Positions 8,695 through 17,702 of a stretch of 17,799 bases of DNA are shown piece after piece. The position numbers were made by a program, and so were the translations under genes. The notes beneath the pieces were generated by a model. That model made no database searches and was not told the DNA's origin. It was given only the letters and a program-made list of their open reading frames with translations. The DNA is taken from positions 227,712 to 245,510 of the forward strand of contig NW_003109097.1 in the NCBI RefSeq assembly GCF_000003605.2, written 5' to 3'. The DNA comes from Saccoglossus kowalevskii. Taxonomy: Eukaryota; Hemichordata; Enteropneusta; Harrimaniidae. Position 1 is the stretch's first letter. Every line of letters begins with the position of its first letter.

Positions 8695-11035
8695 ATGGGC
8701 TGCAAGTCGTCTAAAGTGGCTGTCGTCGCCGACACCAACGACACCTGGGTTGATTCGGTAGACGTGAACAAGAAACCGTCGAGTGGCAAACCACGATCGG
8801 GAAAGAAAGCCAAAGGAAATGTATTCCTCGTCCAGGAATGCAAGTCTGGTGAAACGCTGAGATCGGGCTCCGACTCTTCGCTCGACGATTTGCCGGAGGG
8901 ACCCACAAGAGCCGTGGGGTCAGCAACAAGCAAGATTTCGTCCCGTACTTGCGACAGCGGTTTAGGCGAGGACTATTCGCATGTTATTACGGAAGGTTCC
9001 GACCCTCAAAAACAGAAGCTTGCCGGAGATCGGCCGGACACTCCAGGTGAGAAAACAAAATTAACACATGATCCGGGTGATTGTTAGATCAATCGTATCG
9101 GCAGCACGATTACGACTTATTCTATAGGAATATCTCTATAATTGTCACGTATATTGATGATTTGATACAAGTCACACCAGAACATTTCGGTCTGCTCGTA
9201 CACAAATATTAAGTAACAATAACGAAGGCACGATCTGAACACCGGCTGATAAAAATTGTATTTTTATTTCCGTTTCAAAAAAATATCAGAATGAATTTGT
9301 CTATACTTTAAATTCAGTAAATGGGTAACAAATGTAACATTTTCTTCAAAATATTTGATAATTTAACGGAAATTTTTGTATTTATTAATTTTACCATGGT
9401 AGTGTTTCATTTTTTCAGGCTTTGTAGCTGTGTCGCCGCCATGTTGGGGTCACGGGGTCATCAAAACAACTCGTTACCATAAACGTTGCCATGTATGCAT
9501 TTATGGAGGGCAGAAAATTAAATAATATTTAAATATATATATACGTTTTCTATTTAGAGCTTGAATACTTTTTTTAAAACCGTTTTATTTTATTTTGGGG
9601 TTAAATTAAATAGAAATAATTCATTAAAAATATAAAATCTGTGGGAATATGTCTTGTATTTAGATAATTACTATTTGCTATACATTAATCTAAAATATTT
9701 CTAATTTGACATTTTAAATCTTGTTAATGTCTTTTATGCTAATAATAATATTTTTTAAATATATCATTTTATGCTAATTATTATTTAATTTTTTTTTTAC
9801 AGATTTTATGCTATCTGGTCAACAAATACAAGTACGACAGCGTAGTGCCAAGAAAAACCGAGACACGGCTTCTATTCTTGAAGAGTTACAACAGCAGGGT
9901 TTACTGTCCTCTGTACCGGAACGACCGCAATCACGGGCTGTAGCATTTGAGGTAATGCTGTCTGGTGACGAAGGATTGGCACCAATCAGAAGAGCTCCAC
10001 CCCGGCTGGCACGACTCAAGAAAAGACATAAAAAGAAAAAGCACCTTACAAAAGAACAGTTGGAAGAAAAGTTAAAAGCCGCAGAAGAAAGGCGAAAGGT
10101 GTGTTTTGTGTTATTTCTTGTTATATTTACAAAATACATTTAGATGTATATTAGTAAAAAGGTCAAAGGAAAAAAAAGGAAGTGTTTTTTGGTCAGTGTG
10201 AATCCTTTAGTATGTAAGGTCATTTTTATTATCCCGGTACTACTGCTATATTCACAATATATTTTTCTCTGTTCTGAATTTATGCGAATAATGAGTTGAC
10301 TAAAACTGTTTACAAAAACTTTTGGGATTGTTCTCAGTCAAGCAACCTATGTAATTACAGTACCATATTTATACAACATTTAGACATTTGTTGAAATGCC
10401 ACATCCATTGGTTGCACTGCTTCATGCAATACAACATGTGTAAGACCCCCCCTCTCCCTAATTTATAATTTCTGGAGGCTACATGCAGAACACCTTGTTT
10501 TGTGTTTTTGTCAGAATTTTAGAAAAACATTGAAAGAAAATTCAGTTTCATGAAAATCTTAAATTGAATGAAACAAAAATAAAAAGCTGCTATAAATAAT
10601 AAAATTGACCAGAAGAAACATTTGTTTGTTGACATGCAATTTAATTTAAATGTGTATGGATTTGATTTGATTTTGATAAATTAGTAATGTTGTTTTCATC
10701 TTCTCATTTTGCAGGCTAAAGAGCAGGAAATGAAGGAGAAATTACAGGCACAACTTAACAAAGACAAACAAGTACATGATGCCTTGGCAACTTTTGAAAA
10801 GTCACAAAAGGCAGCCGAGGAAGCTATAATCGACAAAGTCGATCGTGCTGCCGAAAAACGAGAAGCCCAAGCTTTAGCGTTGAAGGAAAAAATGCAAAAG
10901 AAGAAGGAACATGCCGAGCGAGTTCGGCAACTTAAACTGCAACGACAAGCAGAGGCAGCAGCCAGAGGAGATAATAATGAACAAGCAAACGAACACTTAG
11001 AAGGTTTTCAAGTAGATCCAACCATTCCTGTCTAA
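8695..11035 (+). CDS. STMND1: Stathmin domain-containing protein 1-like, three exons, 322 aa
   Basis: Exons are 8695-9046, 9803-10098 and 10715-11035, joined at GT-AG introns in phase 1 and then phase 0. The ATG at 8695 has A at -3 and G at +4. The protein starts MGCKSSK, a signal for N-myristoylation at Gly2 and palmitoylation at Cys3, as in STMND1. Residues 20-117 are a Ser/Gly/Asp-rich linker with a basic patch (26-40). Residues 141-150 (SILEELQQQG) match the conserved ILEEL segment of STMND1. The stathmin-like domain follows: AFEVMLS (165-171) resembles the tubulin-capping strand of stathmin. A basic cluster (190-197) precedes LEEKLKAAEERRK (204-216), the family hallmark. A long helix to about 297 includes REAQALALKEKMQKK, equivalent to the second tubulin-binding repeat. 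Stathmins bind two alpha/beta-tubulin dimers. Published work, as I recall, places STMND1 in motile cilia, with tubulin-sensitive nuclear entry, and the basic cluster could serve as a nuclear signal. Human STMND1 is about 276 aa. Assignment is firm for the domain and good for the subfamily. Confidence 0.88.
9047..9802 (+). other. STMND1 intron 1
   Basis: The donor is CAG|GTGAGA at 9046/9047. The acceptor is a T-rich tract ending in ACAG at 9799-9802. It is phase 1, splitting an Asp codon (g|at). Most of it is AT-rich. The exception is 9419-9515, which is GC-richer, holds a YY1-like GCCGCCATGTT, and begins directly after TTTTTTCAG (see findings). Confidence 0.8.
10099..10714 (+). other. STMND1 intron 2
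   Basis: The donor is AAAG|GTGTGT at 10098/10099 and the acceptor ATTTTGCAG ends at 10714. It is phase 0 and falls directly after the EERRK motif. I believe vertebrate stathmin genes have an intron at the same place, which would support a shared origin of the domain. No repeat or other feature was noticed inside. Confidence 0.8.
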
Positions 11036-12175
11036 CAAACAATTCTGAGAATTTCGCCCTTTATTTGAAAGAATGTTATACAAATAGTAAATAATTGTAC
11101 ATAAGCAAAACTGAAATAATTAGAAAAAGAAAGTACTAGTATTTAAAATTGTTAAATTTGAATGTTATTCTGCAAATACAGGGCGAAAACAATTTGTAAG
11201 TTAACAAACTTCAAGATTTTTCAGGGGTAATGGACATTTACATAATTCATAAAGTTGCAGAGAATTTGTTCACGCTTACAATACGCCATGGAAACTGCAT
11301 GTTTCAATATTAGTGATTGAAACTGGATGGTTATTGGTGCTAACTTGTTATAATATTTAGACAAGAACTGGGAAAAATGCATTTTTTTTCTTCGATGAAT
11401 GCTTTGAAAGACGTCACTTTATAAAAACAGTTGAAATATTAAGTAGTATCAACACGTAGTTGAGTCTCCGTATGTTGGCAGGCGATCTCATATAGCGTAA
11501 TTTGTAACAAAATTTCACTTGGTTTGGTTAAAACTCATTTATATGTGAAATTGTTTTGATATAGAGCAATATATAATAATTAGAATCATAAACATTAAGA
11601 TACTTCACAGGGTAGTATAAGTATTTTTGATTGTATTCCGTCCATAGGTGATTAGTTTTACTGAGAATTTGGAGATGTAGTCAGCATTACCGGTATTTTT
11701 TTTTTGAGATTTCAAAGAAAAAAAATTGTAAATAAATCAGATATTTTTTTTTTTGAATTTTGTATTCTTATAAATATAGAGGTAGTTTTTAAAGATAAGA
11801 TTCTAAAAAAACAAAGGACGTAAACTGTTTGAACTTTTCAAGAGACAAGTTTGCTTATTTTAACGACCGTCCAAAGAACATGAAGCTGCAGTGACTTTCA
11901 TGAATTCCGTTCCTGTGAATGCCCTAACGGCAAATATTTTTTAGCAACAATAATTTAACAGTTTACTGTGGAAGCTGCCAAAGATCTGGAGAACAGAACA
12001 AACAAAAGTTGCAGTGTACTGGTGTTTTCTCTGTTAACACTGTTATTTTTTTATTTTTAATGTATTGTTTTGTTTTTTTTCAATACGAGTATGTGGCGTT
12101 TTGTGAAACCATTCCCTGGTGGAATATAAACACACATGGGATCACAATAAAGAAGTGTGCTTAATTTATGAAAAA
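11036..12175 (+). other. STMND1 3' untranslated region
   Basis: AT-rich sequence between the TAA stop (11033-11035) and the main poly(A) site. An earlier possible signal, AATAAA at 11731-11736, overlaps a Pumilio-type TGTAAATA at 11727-11734 and is followed by T-rich DNA, so a shorter 3' UTR is possible. No coding potential was seen. The extent is inferred from the downstream poly(A) site only. Confidence 0.6.
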
Positions 12176-12205
12176 AAAAGTATGTTTGTTGTTGTTGTTG
12201 TTTGA
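12146..12205 (+). terminator. STMND1 polyadenylation site
   Basis: AATAAA at 12146-12151 is followed about 15-25 bases later by likely cleavage positions. A GT-rich element with repeated TTG (about 12181-12204) follows, as in a standard animal cleavage/polyadenylation signal. It is the best-formed such site downstream of the STMND1 stop. Confidence 0.6.
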
Positions 12206-12255
12206 TTCAGAAATCCCTTAAAACGTTGCTAAATTATCAGTGGTTGTTGAGTTGT

Positions 12256-12331
12256 GTCCTGTTTGATATGGAACTCGTAGAACGTGTGAAAAATATAACG
12301 TGTGTTTACATGAAATTCGAACACGGGCTGT
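12256..12331 (+). repeat. Dispersed repeat E, copy 1
   Basis: It begins GTCCTGTTTGATATGGAACT and ends TTTACATGAAATTCGAACAC. The same two blocks occur in the same order at 16720-16805. It lies just beyond the STMND1 poly(A) site. Confidence 0.55.
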
Positions 12332-12407
12332 CCATCTACAAACCTTTTCCATTCATCATATGATATATTAGTACATAAGATCGTTCACAGTAATTGAGAA
12401 AAAAAAT

Positions 12408-12561
12408 CACAAGGAGCCCAGTAACTATAATAAAATGTACGCCTTCATAGTTTCTATGCTGTGGGAGGTGTAAACAAGTGTAAATTTTTTACACTAGATA
12501 CAGCCAATTACAACCATAGAGACTAGGCGCACAGTTAATTATAGTTAATGGGCTCCCTGTG
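12408..12561. mobile_element. MITE family D, 154 bp, about 50-bp inverted arms
   Basis: The left arm CACAAGGAGCCCAGTAACTA (from 12408) pairs with the right arm ending GTTAATGGGCTCCCTGTG (12544-12561). The pairing continues inward for about 50 bases with few mismatches. It is flanked by AAAAAAT on both sides (12401-12407 and 12562-12568), a possible duplication in low-complexity DNA. The element could fold into a long hairpin. Superfamily unresolved. Confidence 0.65.
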
Positions 12562-12598
12562 AAAAAATCGCTTAAAAATTATTTTTGTTTCAAAAATG

Positions 12599-12738
12599 CT
12601 GTTATTTTAACAAACACAAAATACTTATTTTTTTAGAAGAAAAACTGAAAAAACACCCCTGTTCATAATTAATAATTTGTATAATCAACTGTTATTTTTG
12701 CAAACACAAAATAATTACTTATTCAGAAGAAAAACTGA
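12599..12738 (+). repeat. Two 50-bp direct repeats
   Basis: Positions 12599-12648 and 12689-12738 share CTGTTATTTT, CAAACACAAAATA, CTTATT and AGAAGAAAAACTGA in the same order, about 90 bases apart. This looks like a local tandem duplication next to MITE D. Confidence 0.6.
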
Positions 12739-13879
12739 GTCCATAGAAATCCATGTTGAAAAATGGCAGGGCTTGTAACTACAGGTAATCTATGTAGCCA
12801 AGGACAAGTGAAATTGCCATTTGGACAAATACTGAATAGTATTAACTTACTTGCATAATTGACAGATATTTTAAATATATAGGCAATGTACATTTTGAAC
12901 ACGCAAGTAAAAACTTCTTCACAAGTTATGATATACATGTATATCTGTCTTGAAAGCTGCTCTCAAAAATCCACAATAAATGTTTCCATTTATATAAATA
13001 ATTTTCAGTTATTGCACCATCAGTCCATTTCAGTGCGGAAATAGGCGACGTGTACGCGAGGAGGGGGGTGGGGTGATTTCAAGCTTGCTCAATTTAATTG
13101 CTGATTTTCCTGGTTTCTGGCATTCTGGTAAACTTTCAAACATTTAAGCGTTGTTTTTACACCAGATCGCACTAGTTTCTATGGTTACGGCGGAATTCAA
13201 AACTTGTCTATTGAAGCTTAATTTTATCATAGACCTTAATGATTTTATAGAATCTTTCAAATTATTTTTTGTATTAAACACTGAATCAAGCATTGATTAT
13301 TTCCAGCATTGAGTGTACTAGTATTCTCTGTTTACTTATCCAACTCAAACCTATTGAATCCTAAACAGTACATCAATTCTGAACTAACGGTAGCTGCAGA
13401 GCTGTAAAAGTCAATAAGATACCGGTAGTTTGATTACATTCAATATATAGCTACTCATTTTTATGATTCTAAGCAAGTGAATATAGGCCATCAATGACCT
13501 CTATTGTTGCACAAAAAATCGAGTGACAGATTTAATCCGTTTAAAGAGCCAATGTACATAAATATATTTTTAGTTTAGTTCATTGGGATTCAGTATTAAT
13601 TTCATATCAATAAATTATGCATAGAAAACACGACTTTACTTTTTTTTTGGTAAAAATTCAAATAATTAAAGTGTACAATGAATCCATTGTTAAGGAGTGG
13701 ACCATTAATCATGTTTAGAAATATTATATTATTTTATTATCTGGGGTGCAGCTAGATTATTTTGTTCAATATTAATATATTATGGTGCAGATTTTACTTT
13801 GCTCCTGACATAAAATATTTGTTAATTATGCTCGTACACTGTTAAGGTACTTTGATGAAGTAAGGTTTGATGGTCCAAA
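12739..13879. other. Non-coding AT-rich stretch
   Basis: No exon, splice pair or long frame with recognisable content was found. GTTTCTATGGTTAC at 13175-13188 matches the RFX X-box consensus at 13 of 14 positions, but no gene start was found near it. Confidence 0.4.
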
Positions 13880-14089
13880 TACTGTAGAATATTTTATGTT
13901 CGCTTGAAATTTATTTTCGCTTTTTTCGCTGAAGGGATGATTCTGAAAATAAAATCCAGCGAATATACATTTTTTCCTATATTTTACATTAATCTCATCA
14001 AAAATCAGTGAAAATAAATTCCAAGCAAAACGCCCAAAATACCTTTTCAGCGAAAATTAATTCCAGCAAAAATAAAGTATTCCACAGTA
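13880..14089 (+). mobile_element. MITE family A, copy 3 (complete, 210 bp)
   Basis: The left arm begins TACTGTAGAATATTTTATGT (13880). The right end, read in reverse complement, begins TACTGTGGAATACTTTATTT (from 14089). The arms pair over about 42 bases with one indel and a few mismatches. The element is bounded by TA, as expected for Tc1/mariner-type target sites. It has no coding content, so it would depend on a transposase elsewhere. Confidence 0.75.
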
Positions 14090-14197
14090 TGTTAAAATAA
14101 ATGCAACAGCTAAACATCAAAATGTTTTTAAGAGTTTATAGGTTTTAATTTTTTCATCATTAGTTCCCTTTTTTTATCACAAATTTTACGTTTATAG

Positions 14198-14343
14198 TCT
14201 GCACTTTTCTTTCAGAAGATTGGGACAAAAATAGCAAAATTTTTTGAGTAAAAACTAAAAATTGAGTAAAATTTTGTCTGTTGGCTCCAAAATTAAGATT
14301 CATTTCCAGTAATATTGATGAATATTAGAAAAAAAAGTGCAGA
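14198..14343. repeat. Inverted-repeat pair, possible small MITE
   Basis: TCTGCACTTTTCTTTC at 14198-14213 pairs with GAAAAAAAAGTGCAGA at 14328-14343 with one mismatch. The interior has two TTGAGTAAAA units. No target-site duplication was found and there is only one copy, so its nature is uncertain. Confidence 0.4.
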
Positions 14344-14694
14344 CAAATTTGGGGGAGAAAGTCTGGTGACGAAAAGGTTAACCATTGCCTGTAATTATAT
14401 ACCTACAGATAGTGTATTGATTCTGCCAAAAATAAGGTTAAGAGCAGTCACGACACAATTGAATATTCAAATTTCACACACGTTGAATAAATCGCATAAA
14501 TCCCTATTAAACAAATAAGACACGTTACAAATGTATGTGTGATGATAATTAACGGTAGTTTTAAAGCTGCAATATAATTGAAATCATATATTTGATAATA
14601 TTGTTGTTGGATGCTGTATACCAAATTGGACTATGATTTATTATAGACTAAACTGATGACAAATCAGAAGCACTATTACGCATGTGCAGTGTTA

Positions 14695-15121
14695 GGCCAG
14701 ACTTTTATTATCCCTTGTTTCGTGAACCCACCGAATAAACAGGAGCCAAAAATGAAATAAAAATAAAATTTTATTTCACCGTAATTTCTCGCGCCCGCCG
14801 ACTTGTAAGTGCAAAAAATTGCTAAAAAAACTTATTTTTATCTTCATTTTTTTATCGCCCGCCGCATAACAAACCCAAGTTGCATTTTCGTGGAAGTATC
14901 ATGATCAAAGTACCGAAGTCTTGCGCAGATGAGAAAAAAGGTTATACATGGAACGGAATTTTATTTCATTTCTTCTCTTCGATCAATGATCTCACTTACA
15001 CTTCTTTGAGAATCACACAAATCTAATGGAAAAAAAGAATTAATTTTTTTTTTTTTCGCCCTCCTCAAAAAAAATTGCCTCATAAAAATTCGAGAAACAA
15101 GGAATAAAAAAAAGTCTGGCC
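14695..15121. mobile_element. MITE family F, 427 bp, Harbinger-like
   Basis: The left end GGCCAGACTTTTATTATCCC pairs with the right end (reverse complement GGCCAGACTTTTTTTTATTC). The arms share CCTTGTTTC further in, about 35 bases overall. TTA flanks both ends (14692-14694 and 15122-15124). A 3-bp TTA duplication with ends starting GGCC fits the PIF/Harbinger superfamily. The interior has repeated CGCCCGCCG blocks and no coding frame. Confidence 0.65.
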
Positions 15122-15124
15122 TTA

Positions 15125-16114
15125 GTTATTGTATGTACTAAAACAACCAGTGCATATACTTATTGAAAACAATATTGAAAATTACATGTTCTCGAGTATA
15201 TTGGATCTATAAGTATTCCAATTTAAAAATTAATAAACAGAAAAACATAATGTAATTTGTGTGTAATGGAAATATACATACATGGACCTTGCAATCATTA
15301 GCTTTCCATGAAGTCTATTGTGGATGAAATACCAGGGTAATTATATGTTTGCCATTTTGTGAGCGACCTGACCTCATCACAATAAACCTAGTCCAATGTT
15401 ACCAAGGCTATAACCAGTTCTGACAATAGCTTTACAAATAAAAGCTTGGTCTTTAAAAGTACATAGCCCTGGGCTACTTGTTCAACATGCCCCACTTAAA
15501 CTAATTTAATATAAAATTTCAGAAAAGAAAAATGTATGATGTGGATGCAGTTAAAATGCAAATCCTCAGGGGTAATCATTTGTAACTCGGGGGGGGGGGG
15601 TTGTTTGAAGAAAAAACAATTGTTGAATGTAATTCTAAAATATAAAAGAATCATATTTGAAAAAGGTACTTTGGTATTTGTGAATAAAATAATTGTAAAA
15701 AAAACAAATACATGTACCTCCAACGTCCCTTAAGATTAAAAATAAACCCCCTTGTGATGCTACGGCAACCACATTTTTTTTCTTGGAAATGAATATATGT
15801 GGTTAAATGGGGAAAACAAATTACAGGATGTATTCGATTTCAGGTTTGTTATTATGGCAACCATATACTTTGAATTTTAGAAGTGTTTATACTAGGTACT
15901 AGGCAACAGGCTTCACATATGTGTGCTTACCAGTATTTACCCAATAATGCAAACTGCTTGGCCAACAACAACAATAGAGTTAATCTGATTAATCATATCT
16001 GATAATATCTCTAAAAGTACAGAATTAGAGGATCAACCATTAATCTCACTTGGGATTTTTTTTTTTAGAAAAAAATGTACCCATCAATGTACAAAGATAT
16101 ATAGGCTATCATTT
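15125..16114. other. Non-coding AT-rich stretch with perfect X-box
   Basis: The short frames are not recognisable. GTTATTATGGCAAC at 15848-15861 fits the 14-base X-box consensus at every position. A run of 12 G lies at 15589-15600. No gene start could be linked to the X-box. Confidence 0.4.
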
Positions 16115-16412
16115 ATCTGATTAAAATCTGATTTATTGTACGGTGTGCATTTTATTGTATTTTATATATTTATTTTCCTTTTACTATGTTTTTTAATTAT
16201 TTTGTTTGTGTTTTTTGTTTATGTTACTTACTTGTGATTCAGTATTTTTGTTTAACTATTGCCTTGTGCGCTTTCACGATTACAAAAACTCTTAAACTAA
16301 CAACAAATAAATAATAAATTAAATTAAAATAAAAAGAAAATGTATAATAAAAATAAATAATTAAACACAAAATTAAAAAAAAGCCCAAACTAGGATCTTA
16401 TTTTAATCAGAT
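16115..16412. repeat. Inverted-repeat-bounded AT-rich segment
   Basis: ATCTGATTAAAATCTGAT (16115-16132) pairs with ATCTTATTTTAATCAGAT (16395-16412) with a few mismatches. The interior is extremely AT-rich with A-rich tracts around 16300-16380. ATCTGATTAA occurs again at 15983-15992. It may be a decayed element, but the low complexity makes chance pairing possible. Confidence 0.3.
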
Positions 16413-16719
16413 TGTGCTTCATTATAAATAGACTGTTGCCATGCGAAAAAAAATCATAAACGTTCATTGACTACATGTGCTAACATGATAATTATATAGT
16501 TTATTGTCATGTTTGTATCGCTATGTATGAAATGTCTGTGCTCTGTTGGAGTGATCCCAACTCTGTAAAGACCCAAATAATTTTTTTTTCCATTATTGCT
16601 GATACCTGTTTACAAAAAAATATACGCAAGGGAGTAATTACTGGGAGTGACAGGGGGGTTGCTGTAGCAAGAGTAACCCATATAAAAGACTTTTTAAAGG
16701 GTGGAAGTCATCGTGCCGC
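16413..16719. other. Non-coding stretch before repeat E copy 2
   Basis: AT-rich sequence with no exon or long inverted repeat that I could recognise. A 73-codon plus-strand frame (16523-16744) runs into repeat E and looks like chance. Confidence 0.3.
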
Positions 16720-16805
16720 GTCCTGTTCGATATGGGACTCATAGCGACGTATACAATGCGTGTAAAATACATTATTTATTTACATGAAATTCGAACACGC
16801 ACTGT
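16720..16805 (+). repeat. Dispersed repeat E, copy 2
   Basis: It has the same GTCCTGTTYGATATGG start and TTACATGAAATTCGAACACG end as 12256-12331, with a longer middle. It is followed at about 16829-16843 by a short ATAC microsatellite. Confidence 0.55.
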
Positions 16806-17265
16806 GGGACGACCACCGCGCGTTAATACATACATACATACACCAGAGTAAATAGTGTTTAATTTTGCCACTATGTACCTTTTTATGACTAAAAGAACAA
16901 TTTCAAAGCCTTGCTTGACAATCAATGTGAGACAAATTTAAGACTTTTCAATTTTGTACAGGACCTTAGAAAATAAAACTATCTTTAAAATTATATTCCA
17001 GAACAAGAAAAGAGATTGATTATTTTTAATGTAGGACACGGTAGCCATTTGTAATAAATTCAACGCTCTCCACAACACAATACAGCAAATGAAAACATAA
17101 ACACAGACACAATTGACAGTACTTCCACCTTTTTATATATTTTCACAACTATAGCTGTAATAGAAATCATTTAGAAAACCTTCTCATCAATAGCGCTTCA
17201 ATCAGTCATGCGTGCAATGTACCGGGGTATATGCTAATTTCAATTCAACGTTAAGAATTCATGTT
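16806..17265. other. Non-coding AT-rich stretch
   Basis: Apart from the short ATAC microsatellite near its left end, I see no gene or repeat here. Confidence 0.35.
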
Positions 17266-17541
17266 TTAACTGTCATTGTCATTCTCTCCCAATAGGCCTG
17301 TTGACCGATGCAATAAAGAGGACAAAAGAAATTCGAATAGTGTTTTATTATGCACCGGCAGACTTAGATATATTGAATTAAAATAAAATCGCCAATAATG
17401 ATATCCTGTCATTGATATGCTATGGTTTGTTGGAGTATCCAGGTTAGAGTTGTACGAGCTAAGTATGTGTAATACGCTGGAACTGGTCCAAGGTTCTTCA
17501 CCTGTTAGTACAGTGACCTCTGTTTGGTTCAGGATATCCAT
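17266..17541 (-). CDS. Doubtful 91-codon reading frame
   Basis: A minus-strand frame starts MDILNQTEVTVLTGEEP and ends at TAA. It has potential N-glycosylation sites (NQT, NHS, NKT) and a moderately hydrophobic part (YFNSIYLSLPVHNKTLFEFL). The frame stays open upstream through MITE B3 for 162 codons in all, the longest in the window. It resembles no family I know. The ATG overlaps the TTAA at the MITE edge. CAG|GTGAAG within it could act as a donor. It may well be chance. Confidence 0.2.
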   Translation of the reverse strand: MDILNQTEVTVLTGEEPWTSSSVLHILSSYNSNLDTPTNHSISMTGYHYWRFYFNSIYLSLPVHNKTLFEFLLSSLLHRSTGLLGENDNDS

Positions 17542-17702
17542 TAAAGCGGGAGGGTCGTCATCTGCACACGCGCAGGAATTGAGTCCCAAGCGACGATAAT
17601 AACACACGCTAAAAATGCAAAGGCTCATGGGTAGACGCTTGTTTGTAAACAATGACACGCTATGGCCATCTGACGCATGCGCAGGTGACGACTCTGCTTT
17701 AA
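17541..17702 (+). mobile_element. MITE family B, copy 3 (complete, 162 bp)
   Basis: It is bounded by TTAA on both sides (17541-17544 and 17699-17702). The left arm AGCGGGAGGGTCGTCATCTG pairs with the right arm GCGCAGGTGACGACTCTGCT. TTAA target sites are the mark of the piggyBac superfamily. The core AAGCGACGATAATAACACAC and GGTAGACGCTTGTTTGTAAA are shared with the other copies. No protein is encoded. Confidence 0.7.

Noticed and set aside
8682-8933. Minus-strand frames opposite STMND1 exon 1
   Set aside because: They are shadows of the true coding exon, whose plus-strand product matches a known family.
9808-10143. Unspliced continuation of exon 2 past 10098
   Set aside because: The family motif EERRK ends exactly at a donor and the domain resumes in exon 3. 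The read-through tail is unrelated.
12723-12938. 71-codon minus-strand frame
   Set aside because: It overlaps the tandem 50-bp repeat and has no start context or homology that I can see.
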